A DNA stretch of 48,428 bases from Polytrichum commune. Taxonomy: Eukaryota; Streptophyta; Polytrichopsida; Polytrichales; Polytrichaceae. The notes beneath the pieces were generated by a model, which did no database searches, had not been told where the DNA came from, and saw nothing but the letters and a program-made list of their open reading frames with translations. Both the position numbers and the translations under genes were made by a program. Positions 22,866-32,898 of this stretch are shown in pieces (position 1 is the stretch's first letter; the number at the start of each line of letters is the position of its first letter). Location: positions 55,802,001 to 55,850,428 of the forward strand of contig OX485804.1 in assembly GCA_950295325.1 (NCBI GenBank), given 5' to 3'.

Positions 22866-23904
22866 TTGCTCACCAATCCTCAATTTAGTTCCCAATATTT
22901 TGAGCAATTTGGAAAGTGGCCATGCTTAAAGTGAGATATCCGCGCATGGGGTGGTGGTGGTGGGGGGGGGGAGGGATTGGTACTAAATTGAAGAAGAATT
23001 TATGACAAATAATGGGCCAAAGATTGCTTGAAAGTTTGTTGGCATGAGGCCAACGAAACAAGAGTTCGACCTCTTGATAATATGAAGCAACCTTCATCGA
23101 GGTCGAGTATGATTTTGACCAAGAGCTTGCCATAATCATTCCACATGGGATCCATCAAGGCACTGTCTATGCTTTGTGAACATTGTGAAATGATAACATT
23201 TTCAAATTGAAAGTTTAGTCGTAAAGAGGAATTGAGTGATCTAGTTTTTTGTTCTAGCTACATTGGCCAGCGTCAACCTGGGGACTGTTGTTCTTAGGTG
23301 GTCACGTTTGCTTGTAGTGGCATGCGGTCAATGCTTCTTTCCATGAGAAGTGGGTGATAAATTTGGTAGATGCATGAAAATAAACTACATGACTACGTCT
23401 AAGATATAAGGATATCGCATATGTAAAACTATCAAGCAATGATGTGAATATGGAGCAAGAAGAAATACCGCTACCGACATATGTAGTGTTTGTCACAACG
23501 GAAGCAAATAGAAACATGGTTATGGCAAACGCCTATAACTCGTAGTCATACAAGACAACATAGTTAAATGAGGAGACTGACATGGGTTGATTGGGGTGGA
23601 CATATTATGTACTTAATTATAGACTTTTGGAATGATTATATTGACATGTGACGGTCTTCCATGGAAAAATTAAGAGCTACATTCGTAAGGTTTCCCGACT
23701 AAGAAACATGTATGGATATAATACTCACTTCCAACAAGTATTCAATGTGGTTGTTAAACTACAACAAGAACCCCCAATTTTTTTTAAATCTCTCTCTCTC
23801 TCTCTCTCTCTCTTTCTTGTCCCCCCTAATAGGTACTCGTATTTCCTGAGCACCAAACATGATTGCCACAAATCCCAAACACCTCTATGCTCTATGAGAC
23901 ACAA
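22866..23904. other. No gene recognised
   Basis: Contains a GGT/G-rich run (22951-22971) and the TC microsatellite. Short ORFs without domains. Confidence 0.5.
23788..23814. repeat. TC microsatellite
   Basis: About 13 TC units after a T-rich tract. It sits in sequence with no gene between repeat G copy 7 and the tandem array. Confidence 0.9.
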
Positions 23905-25085
23905 TTGTGCACGGAGCAATTGAAGTAGGGTAACCATTGTGACCCTTATCAAAAAGTAATCTTTATATATTCTTGCATAGAATGAAACTTGAATTGAGCA
24001 TGAAAGCCAATTGTTGGTTTTGCACACCCCCATAATCAACACTTTGAAAACTTGTGGTAAGTGAGTATTATTTGATGCCCAAAACCCACGTGTTAAGATG
24101 TGTTGAGTTCCCTTTTTTTGAAGACCCACCAAAACTTAAGATACACTAATGATATACAATAGTTTCAAATCCTTGAAAGAATGATTATATGTGTAGTTAC
24201 CATAAGCATCTCAGTTTGGGGACATCCCGTTCATTATAGATCATTGACATACCTATAATCAACACCATGAAAGTCATACTACAATCGTCCATTGTCCAAA
24301 TCTACATGCTAAGATGTAGTACTTTTCCTCTTCTAAGCAAAAAGAAGAATATTCTAGTGATACTAATTGTGATCCAATGCTTGAAAATACGGCTACAAGT
24401 GTAGGTACCATAAGTATATGGTTTCAAGAGAATTCATCGATTATAGAGTTTGGACAAACACTAAATTTAGCATCTTGTACCTCATGCTTCATTCATACAA
24501 TACCCTAAATCACATGCTAAGATGTGTTAGGTTTCCTATTTCCACACAAACTACACAATAATCTAATGATATTCACTACGTTCAAATGCTTGAAAGGACA
24601 ACTATAAATGTAGTTACCATCAACATCTTCGTTCTTATTTTCAAAATCCGTCACTCATAGGGTTTGAAACACACCTACAAAATCAACACTTTGAAAACGC
24701 AAAGTGTATTCATACGCGTCCAAAAATCACATCCTAAGTTGTGTTGGAGTCATCTTTCAAACAAAATTTGAGAATAAAATATCGATGCTACTTGTTTGAA
24801 AGGTTGACTACAAGCGTAGTTACCATAAATCATCTTGGTTTTGGGAAACTCCATCGCCAATAGAATTTGAGCACATGCCTACATGATCACAACTTTGAAA
24901 AAAAAATGCATATTTTATTCACATATCGTGTCCAAAGAATCGCATGCTAAGTTTTGTTGAAGCAAATCTTTCAAGAAAAACAAAAAGGAAAATAAACTAA
25001 TGATATAACTCGCGTTCAAATGCTCGAAAGGATGACTACAAGTAATAGATTACCAAAAGTCATCTTGGGTTTGGGAAATTCCACC
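23905..25085 (+). repeat. Degenerate tandem array, units of about 205-229 bp, five full units plus a partial one
   Basis: The block CAAATGCTTGAAAGGA...TACAAGTGTAGTTACCAT recurs with TTGAAAG-like anchors near 24173, 24381, 24590, 24795 and 25024, giving spacings of about 208, 209, 205 and 229. Between anchors each unit has an ATAATCAACACTTTGAAAA block and a CACATGCTAAGATGTGTT block in the same order. A partial older unit precedes it from about 23905. Units are well diverged, so this is an old satellite-like array. Confidence 0.8.
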
Positions 25086-25301
25086 GTGTGTGAGTGCAGA
25101 AAGCACGGATTGCTATTTGTAGTCGCAGAGCCAAAAGTAAATTAAAATTTTAAGTACTTGTGGGATTCGGGGTTCAAGTGCAAATTCTGTGAGCTCTGGC
25201 AGCCTTCAAACTTCAAAGGACCTTCTTCACACGGCCTGTGCTTTCTATGATCTCAGAGTTTAAATAACCAGATAAAAAGATATAAGTAAGTCGTACCCTG
25301 T

Positions 25302-25715
25302 TGATGGTATTTAGTGTCACGTACACTATTTGCAAAGGGCCTAACCTAGATGCCTCGAAGTCTTTTATTTTTATTTATTTTATTTTATTTTTATAGACAG
25401 AAGGTCGACATGCCAGCGTCAAAGCACAGGGGGCAGTTGACCACCTGGCAAGTTTTCTGTCAAGTAGAGAGAAGATTTCACAGGTGGGAATCGAACCATC
25501 AACCTCTTCCTTGAGATTTGGGTATCTCTCCACCACCATCCAGTAGTTTAGGGTCATCTTGGACCAGATGCCTTGAGGTCTCAAAGTGTCACACCCGCCA
25601 ATTGCCAACACGATATTATTTGAACATAGAAAACTTTTTGAAGTCCTGAACTATTTACGTTACGACATTTAGTGAAGCACTTTGGGATACTCAAGACGAT
25701 AGTTTTGCATTCTAC
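25302..25715 (+). repeat. Repeat E copy 2, interrupted by the SINE
   Basis: It starts GATGGTATTTAGTGTCACGT and runs through AAGGGCCTAACCTAGATGCC. After the SINE it resumes with ACGACATTTAGTGAAGCACT and TTTGGGATACTCAAGACGAT. The copy at 7707 has the same blocks in the same order without the SINE. It ends where the foldback element begins. Confidence 0.75.
25364..25565 (-). mobile_element. tRNA-derived SINE, 202 bp, with 16-bp target duplication
   Basis: On the minus strand there is a pol III A box-like TGGATGGTGG (about 25532-25543) and a B box GGTTCGATTCCCA (25485-25497) about 35 bp further on. The minus-strand 3' end is an A-rich tail of ATAAAA type. The element is flanked by near-identical 16-bp sequences, AGATGCCTCGAAGTCT (25348-25363) and AGATGCCTTGAGGTCT (25566-25581), two mismatches apart. 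These features together define a SINE. It sits inside an older repeat copy, which continues on both sides. Confidence 0.87.
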
Positions 25716-25734
25716 TTCATTTATGGTATTTAGT

Positions 25735-26576
25735 GTCACATGCATAATAGTGTCGCTTACCCTAGCTCTGAGGCGTATGCTAGGCTACACTAATGATTAA
25801 CAATTTCATTATGAGTGTCAACCTCATGACACTTGGCATTCGAGTGCGCTTACTACTATTTTGGCATGAGTATGTTCAATAGTGTTATGAGGTGCATGCC
25901 TATGTTACACAACGGTCTACAAGTTGACTAAAGTCTACACAAGTGACACTTGCCATTATTATGCTCAAAAACATCTTCCTCTTGCATACTAAAATGTCAA
26001 CACATGACAGTTGCCATTAGTACGCTCAAGAACATCTTCCCCTTGCATACTAAAAGGTGGGATCATCAACTAAACTATCCCAATGTGCTACTCCAGATGT
26101 CATATTGCAGATATTTCTTCCACTTAAAGAAGTTACTTATCTTGACGAACGGAATCATATTGGCAATCAACATGCCTGACACTTCAAGCTCTTTAAACAT
26201 CTATTTTAGGCCCTTCGCAGATAGTGTACGTGACACTACACACCATAAACAATGTAGTATGCAATGTTATCGAGCATACTAATGGCAAGCGTCATGCGTT
26301 TACATTCTAATATGCAGGAGGAAGATGTTCTTGAGCATACCAATACCAAGTGTCAATTGCGTACACTTTCATCAGCTCATAGACCATACGCGTAACATAG
26401 GCATACACCTTGTAACACTATTGAACATACAGTACTTCCTGCCAAGAGACTAGTAAACGCACCTGAATGCCAAGTGTCATGAGGTGACACTAACAGTGAC
26501 GTTGTTGTTGGTTGGTCATTTGTGTGTCTTAACATACGCCTCAAAATAGGGTAAGTGACACTATTACGCATGTGAC
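25735..26576. mobile_element. Foldback element with arms of about 320 bp
   Basis: The left arm (25735 to about 26056) and right arm (about 26251-26576) are inverted relatives around a loop of about 195 bp. Outer ends read GTCACATGCATAATAGTGTC and, inverted, GTCACATGCGTAATAGTGTC. Further matching blocks are GAGGCGTATG, CTCATGACACTTGGCATTC and CATCTTCC-C-TGCATA. The loop matches the interior of repeat E. The left arm holds a roughly 61-bp tandem duplication (GCCATTA-TATGCTCAA-AACATCTTCC). Confidence 0.82.
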
Positions 26577-26819
26577 CACAAAATATTATAAGAGGTGTAG
26601 TAGTAAGTAAGTAAGGAAGTAATAATAAATAGGGTATTTTGGTTCCGGGTTGTCCTTGAAGCGGAGAATTTCCCAATTTAAGTTACATACCACTTTTTGC
26701 CGATTATGTGGCAGTTGCGGATTTTAAGACATAACATATGCCTGAATACATGGCAGAGAATGGCATGCAGTGTGGCCCATCACTTCAAAATTTGTGTGCT
26801 CCGATAAAGGCCCCGGGTG

Positions 26820-27095
26820 GGTCTTAAATGGTCACCTTTTCCCCGACAAAACCCACGTCTTCTAGGGTATGAAACATGCGATTAGTACGCGATGGTTAGC
26901 AAATCCAAGTCGCTTTACAACTTTGGGAACTCATATGAATACGTTTATTCGTTGTGTAAGATAAGTGAAGATTCTCATGTTCGTGTAATTTTGGGATCCG
27001 TTCTTCGAGCCCCACCAAACCACATACCACTCAAAATATAGATGTCGTGATAAGAAAACTAATTGAATGAGGGGTCGTCTACTTTATGTGCAGTT
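26820..27095 (+). repeat. Dispersed repeat A, copy A2
   Basis: It starts with GGGTCTTAAATGGTCACC, then TTCTAGGGTATGAAACATGC, GATGGTTAGCAAATCCAAGT, AACTCATATGAATACG and CATACCACTCAAAATATAGA. It lacks the central TTGACTATTGAGCC block. Its left part matches the end of copy A3 in inverted orientation. Confidence 0.72.
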
Positions 27096-28281
27096 GTTAT
27101 GTTGTTCGTATGCTGATTTATAGAGGTTTTGTAATGTTTTGGGTATTTATCTAAGTAGGAAATAGAAATCGCGAGATTGTTTTACTGCGGTGGTTAAAAC
27201 GGTGAACAAGCGTATGTATTAGGTTTTTGTGATCTGGTTTTGACCCAAGGTAGTTTGCATGGATAAAGATGCCACCTATTCATGAAGGCAACCTAGTTGC
27301 ACGTATCCATGTAGCTTAGGAATTTGATGGTGACCATTTTCATAATGGACAAAGTTTAATCAATTGATTTAGTAGTTGGTGGCTGCCGTTTCTTACTGCA
27401 ATCAAAATCCCTTCTCAGAGAATCCTGGAGAGAGGGAATTGTCGCATATGAAGGTCCCATATTTTAAGTAAAATTGGACTAAGTCAAAGTCCAAAATTAT
27501 AACATGCCGGTGTCTATTATAACAGCCTACGATAGGAATTATACGGTAAGATCCTTCAATGGATGGTGCAGAGTTGATTATGATAGTCCTATAGTAGTTC
27601 AATTCATTTTATTTTCAATCTTCAACATTTGATTGGCTCATAGAATTGAAGCACTAAAAAAGTCCAAATTTTTGAAAACATGTCTAGATTTACTTAAATA
27701 CGTCACGAACACATCTCTTATCTATGCAACATAAAAACCTAACTTTGACTAATTTGGGGTCCTTAGACCTAATACATGTGTCAAATCAATTAGAAACAAT
27801 AACCTCCGAACTCCATACTATTTTAGAACTTTTATGTTGCATGAATGAGAGGTACATTAATATGCGACAATTTGCTCTCTTTGAGGATTTGCATATGTTT
27901 CCATTATGGATACCTTTAAGCTCATATTGCATTTGAAAAGTGATCTTGACAAAGTAGATCCCCACTCGTTCTCATATTCACCAAATTAGAGGTGATTCCT
28001 CCCCTTTAACCCTTGGAGAACCAAGGGGAGGGGGGGGGGGGGGGGGTGCAATGGGGCTCAATGTCGACCTTTATACCAGATTTCCACAAACCTTACCAAG
28101 TCTTGAAATTGTATGTGGTTCATTTCTAGGTTTGAAGCTTTAAGGAATAAATTGCCTTATGTCAAGGATAAAATTAAAACATATTTCACATGAATGATTG
28201 AAATACTAAGTATGAAATCGCATATAAGGAACAAAGTTCCTTTGAAGGTGCTAATACGAAGGTCTTGTTTTCAGCATCTAA
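27096..28281. other. No gene recognised
   Basis: A/T-rich, with the 17-base G run. A 70-codon ORF at 27724-27936 has no recognisable domain. Confidence 0.5.
28030..28046. repeat. 17-base G run
   Basis: An uninterrupted G tract following AAGGGGA. There is no paralogous copy in the window to compare it with. Its length may be uncertain because homopolymers are prone to sequencing error. Confidence 0.8.
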
Positions 28282-28768
28282 GGGCCACTTCACACACGAG
28301 ATTGAGAGCCCGTGACCAATACACTTCAAGCACTCCCATTGGTGGAAAAGGCAGAGCCGGTCCAAGTTCGCTTCACACTATGCTTGAGGGACCAACAAAT
28401 TATGTGAATGCAAGATGGGTGTAAAGTCTACATGGCATCCAATGGATCATGTTTCATGGTCACTTGGATTATTTTCAAAAACCACATGTTGGAGATAGAC
28501 CTAACACAAAACCAAGAGACCATGGCACTTTGAACTCTTACAACTGTTAGTTTATTCTATTTTATCATGTGTGAGGATTTGCATGAATAGGAATTCATTG
28601 AAATAGCATTTGGTTGAGGGCCCGGTCACATATGACTTCACACTACACTTGAGAGTCCGTGACCACACTACATAATCTCGGAGGTGCCTTGGGACGGCCT
28701 TTGGACACTTTCTTTTGGGCTCTCACAATTTCATGGGCACGGCTCTTGGCTCGTGTGTGAAGTGGCCC
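28282..28768 (-). mobile_element. PIF/Harbinger-like MITE, copy B2, 487 bp, TAA duplication
   Basis: Ends are GGGCCACTTCACACACGAG and its inverted match (CTCGTGTGTGAAGTGGCCC on the plus strand). TAA flanks both sides (28279-28281 and 28769-28771). A 3-bp TWA duplication with GGGCC termini fits PIF/Harbinger (Tourist-like) MITEs. It is inverted relative to copies B1 and B3. Confidence 0.85.
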
Positions 28769-28794
28769 TAAGAGCACTACTCCGTATATTTTAA

Positions 28795-29450
28795 ATAAAG
28801 CATCCACATTTCAAGATTAAATGGAACAAGATCCCTATAAATCAACACTAACTTTTTGCTCACAAGAAAAGTTGTGTGTGCTAATGTTTACCACACAAGA
28901 CAATTGGGTGTTCACACTAAGATAAATTGTGAAGTCAATTAATGTAAGAAGAGTCTTGTCTACGTGGCATCACACTAAAGCACTTGGTATGAGATATTTT
29001 GGCACTCAAATGGGAATGTTTTTATGAAGTCTATCAATGTAACTATCATGTTCACATGTAGGCCTTGCGCTAATTATAAACCACATTCCAAACAAGCCTA
29101 AATATGACATTGAAATGGGCATGATAATCTCCAGATAAGTTCTAGCAACCGCGTCTCAAATTCAATGGGGACCATTATAAAACAAACGTTAGTTTTTGCT
29201 TCTAAAGGACGGGTCACGTCCTCGTGTGTTGGCCACATGAGACATTTGGTCTTCAAAACATGGTGGATTGAGAAGTTAAATCAACGTAAAGGATCTTGTG
29301 TGGGTATCATGTAGCACAAACATTGTCATTGGAATGAATAACACCAAACCACTTGGCATATGTTAATTGTGTGATAAAAATAAGATGTATTATGGAGTTA
29401 GTCAATGTAGCTAATTTGTCCATCTATGTCATGTGACACCGTTGTTGTCG
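28795..29450 (+). repeat. Degenerate tandem duplication, unit about 330 bp
   Basis: Blocks of 28795-29110 recur in order at 29140-29450. Examples are GAAGTCAATTAATGTAAGAA with GAAGTTAAATCAACGTAAAG, AGCACTTGGTATGAGATATT with ACCACTTGGCATATGTTAAT, and GAAGTCTATCAATGTAACTA with GGAGTTAGTCAATGTAGCTA. The units are well diverged. Confidence 0.55.
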
Positions 29451-29790
29451 TCAATGTGCATTACACCATGCCACTTGTCATTCTCCTAGTCACGTGTCAC
29501 TTGTGCCACTTTTGGTTTTGTTCATACGACACTGCTCCAGAGTCCACTCTGATTTATCTTGTGTAGGAAGATAGAAATAAGGAGGACTACAAAATTCTCG
29601 ATGATTTTATTCCTTAAATTGATTTTATTTTGAATAGTTGAAGCCAAAAGTTGGTCACATTACCAATGTCTAGAGTTTGCCATAACCACTCATTTTGAGA
29701 CGAATTCCTTCTCACTTTAGCACTCAAAATCGGGGACATGTGTTATGGCACTATCAATTCCTTGGTGATACCATAACCGAAGTTGGTGAC

Positions 29791-29919
29791 TTAGGATTAG
29801 TTTCCATGTAAGCTGCTTCGCCCATCATATTCCAGTGGAAAGGTAGATTCCACTTGGTGGCATCTACCTTTCCACTAGAATTTGGTGGGCGAGTGGCCTA
29901 CATGGAAACTAACCCTTAG
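29791..29919. mobile_element. 129-bp hairpin (MITE-like), 57-bp arms
   Basis: Arm 29791-29847 pairs with 29863-29919 across a 15-base loop. Well-paired stretches are TTAG...TAGTTTCCATGTA with TACATGGAAACTA, and CCAGTGGAAAGGTAGA with TCTACCTTTCCACTAG. A few mismatches lie in between. No coding sequence. Confidence 0.82.
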
Positions 29920-30204
29920 AAAATGTGAAATGTGGAACCTATTCTAACCACCCACAAAAAGAAATTACTAAAATTAGTCCTATCTTGATCAAAATTATGG
30001 CACCCTATAGATACCTGATGGGGTCCTAATTGGGAATAGGTGGTTCTGCTCTAGTTGGTCTCACTCCCTTGGCACAAAATTACCCAACAAATGCACACTT
30101 GGTTCGCCACACAACCCACCATAGATAATAAAATCGATACTTATAGTCTTGCAAAGACTCATTCAAGATCAATACAAAGTTTATTACTTGCGAGGTAGAC
30201 ATGC

Positions 30205-30590
30205 CTAATTCTTCTACTTATAATAATCAAGCACACGTATTTTAATCAGACACGCGTATTTGAGTGGCATGTGCATTGGTGTGGCTCTAAGAACAAATAC
30301 CGATAAGAAATGTCTTCGAAATAGATAAGACTGCATGCTCAAAATATTATAACCTTTCTAAACTCAAAAGCCAACAAACTTGAGGGGACCTATATTTTAA
30401 TGAGCTCGAGAATCCATGCTTTGATAATGAATGAAATATTCATATGAGCTCCGATAATTATGTGGAAGGTGGCTAAGTTACATCCTCCATTTGGGTTTGC
30501 TAACCAACTCATACCGATTGCGTGTTTCATCTCCTAGGAAAAGTGGGCGATTCGGAGAAAGTAACCATTTAAGACCCATCCGACCTTAGT
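30205..30590 (-). repeat. Dispersed repeat A, copy A3 (inverted)
   Basis: The plus strand shows the family reversed: GCGTATTTGAGTGGCATGTG, ATTCATATGAGCTCCGATAA, GGGTTTGCTAACCAACTCAT, CGTGTTTCATCTCCTAGGAA, then AGTAACCATTTAAGACCCAT at the far end. It lies immediately 5' of the LINE remnant. A short tandem-like repetition of CACGTATTT/CACGCGTATTT is present near 30235. Confidence 0.72.
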
Positions 30591-30919
30591 CTTGCAAAGA
30601 CTCCTTCAAGCTTGATAAAGAGTTCCTTGAAACCATCAAGTTTATGTGGACAATAATTTGGACAACATTGTGGTTACTATTTCCTCAAGGACGCCTCTTT
30701 GTTGGGTCACCCAATGAAACTTGATTCATTAGCGGGAAAATATAACAGATGGAAAACATGAATCAAGGAGTCTAACTTGTCAAGATGTAAGTGTTGTTTC
30801 GAGGCACTTGCTCCTTGTATAACATGTGGTTTATTGAACCGACAATCAATAGAAGATTGTTTTGTTTTTTTGTTTTTTAAAATTTTAATGTCCACTCTAA
30901 GTGTCATGTTTTATTTATT

Positions 30920-32375
30920 TTATTTAAAGAAAGACCATCTCATTTTGGGACCCCCTATTGACACAATGGTTGTTATTCTCCTTTATGTTGATGATGTTTT
31001 TTACTCTCTACATTAGGACTGGATTTACAAAGACTACAAAACAAATTTTATGAGTTTTGCACTTCCTCTAGCCTTTATGTTTGTTTATCTAATACTAAAA
31101 TCGTGATTTTTTTGCTACAACATAAGGAAATTAAACCAAGGCATTTTACCTAGGCAGGACCAAATTGAGATAACCCATGAATATAAGTACCTTGATATTG
31201 ATTTCGATTCACATGGTTACTTTGAGACATCTGTAAAAGATGACAAATTGCAAGTGTGAAAGCCTTGATGACCACCTTAAGGAAAGAAATAGTAGTTGGA
31301 GTCACATGTTGGGAACTCAAATCCCATCTATTCGAGGCTTTGGTGCTTCCGACTTTCACATGTGGCATTGAGATTTGGGGAGGTGACTTGAAAAACTCTC
31401 ATTGGGAGGTTTTTGAGAGGGGCATGAAGATACATATGGTGTCTCACGTCAAAGTGCATTCTTCAACAACCTATCATATTTTGTGAGCCGAATTCGAAGA
31501 ACTTCCCGTGGTATTATATGCAATTAAGCTAACTATAGGTTTTCAACAATAGCTTGCCCACCTATCAACCTCTTGGTTAGTCAATCAAGCAACCTCACTT
31601 TCTCGACACCTTGCCAAACAAGGATGTGACACCTGACACAAATTGATAACCATGTGGAAGGCATCATCAGGTCTATCTTAATGGGAAATGCATGATAATC
31701 CACACCATCAAAAATCACACTTGATGATCTCTAGGAAGCCTTTCTTGCTAAAGAGTGGAACTCCCATCTCACTTGTAAGAAACTACACTAAATATGATAT
31801 TTACTGTCACTTACTATTTGGACATACACATTCTTATATAAATTTTCTATGGATGGAATTTTTTGCCAAGTAAAGATGTTAGTGCTCTATAATGCCCAAG
31901 CAACCAATTCGATCATTGTTGGTAAAAAATGAGGTGAGCAATAAACAATTATAGCGTTGCATAATTCCAAATAGTAAGTGACACTACATATCATATTTAG
32001 TATAGTTTACCTCCACCTCAAAGATTTCCTCAAATACAAATGTGAAGTTTACTTGAAGCAACTATTGACACCACCACAACCTAAGATCATTTGTTGCTTA
32101 CCCCACCCCAAATCATAGATTGACCATGGAAACTGGACAGTGGTCAACTAACCCTATCATTAGAGATAATAGATTTTGTCACTTTACCTCTTGTAATGTA
32201 GTTGAAAATAAGGCACACTTTGTGCTTAATGTCGCCTATATAACTCTATTTGAGATTAATTTCAATCACTATTTGAAAGTATTAGCAAGCCTCAAAGTCT
32301 TTCTTTCAATTGGACCATCAAGTCGTTATTAGCCTCTATATCTCAAAGGCTACCGCACTGCGGCACTCTAGGGAA
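30920..32375 (+). mobile_element. Degenerate LINE (non-LTR retrotransposon) ORF2 fragment
   Basis: Translated pieces on the plus strand follow the order of a LINE polymerase. VVILLYVDDVFYSL (near 30968-31010) carries the reverse transcriptase YVDD catalytic motif. Next come an S-x-TKIVIF segment, a Y-L-D-I-DF segment matching the usual YLGI motif, then LPTFTCGIEIWGGDL (near 31350-31390), VVLYAIKLTIGF, and a C-terminal FCHFTSCNVVENKAHFVL zinc-knuckle-like motif (near 32175-32230). Stops and frameshifts break the frame several times, so it is dead. It is 5'-truncated, as LINE copies often are, and is interrupted by a small inverted-repeat element at 31780-32008. Confidence 0.75.
31780..32008. 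mobile_element. 229-bp MITE-like element nested in the LINE
   Basis: Two 42-bp arms (31780-31821 and 31967-32008) are inverted copies with only a few mismatches, starting AAACTAYACTAAATATGATA. It splits the LINE reading frame, so it arrived later. The arm core TAGTGTCACTTAC-ACTATTTGG resembles the end of the repeat at 7707 and 25302, which suggests a common family. No clear target duplication was seen. Confidence 0.7.
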
Positions 32376-32733
32376 GGGTTCCTGGACCTCAAAATCAATT
32401 TCATTTTATTTCATTTCATTGAGGAAACTTGTGCAAATAAATAAATGAGACAAGTATAAACCTCAAAGCATGTTTGGCATGTTGATTGTGAAAACCTCTC
32501 AAAAGAATGGCCTTTATGATTTCAGGCTACTGTATTATCATCATCCTCATCTGAGGAGAGGGCTTCAAAAGACCTTGAAATTCGCACAAATGCATAACCT
32601 CCTGTCCACTGGAAATGACAGCGGAATTATAAGGTACCCGTAAATTTGAACAAAGAGGACTACCTTTCCTTCCTAACATCTACACATTCACTATCATACA
32701 ATCCCCTGTGCAAATTAAATTACACTTGGGGCG

Positions 32734-32764
<31 letters not shown>
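32734..32764. repeat. CTTT microsatellite
   Basis: About eight CTTT units downstream of the PhoD stop codon. The region 32376-32898 otherwise holds no recognised feature apart from possible PhoD 3' UTR. Confidence 0.9.
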
Positions 32765-32898
32765 ACCAATGACAGTGCGCTCAAATATACGTTGGGTGGA
32801 TAACAACATCATACCCCACAGGATGACAATATTGAAAAACAAGCCATTTGTAGGGTGTAAAAAAAACCGAAACTCCAAAACAAGCCTCCTTTAATTTG

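Noticed and set aside
23905-25085. CRISPR-like array
   Set aside because: Units are over 200 bp, degenerate throughout and without spacer structure, in a eukaryotic sequence. It is a tandem repeat.
25485-25543. tRNA gene suggested by the A box and B box
   Set aside because: The sequence does not fold into a full cloverleaf by eye and is flanked by a SINE tail and target duplications. It is a tRNA-derived SINE head.
25375-25611. 78-codon minus-strand ORF
   Set aside because: It is read through the SINE and its A-rich tail, so it is not a gene.
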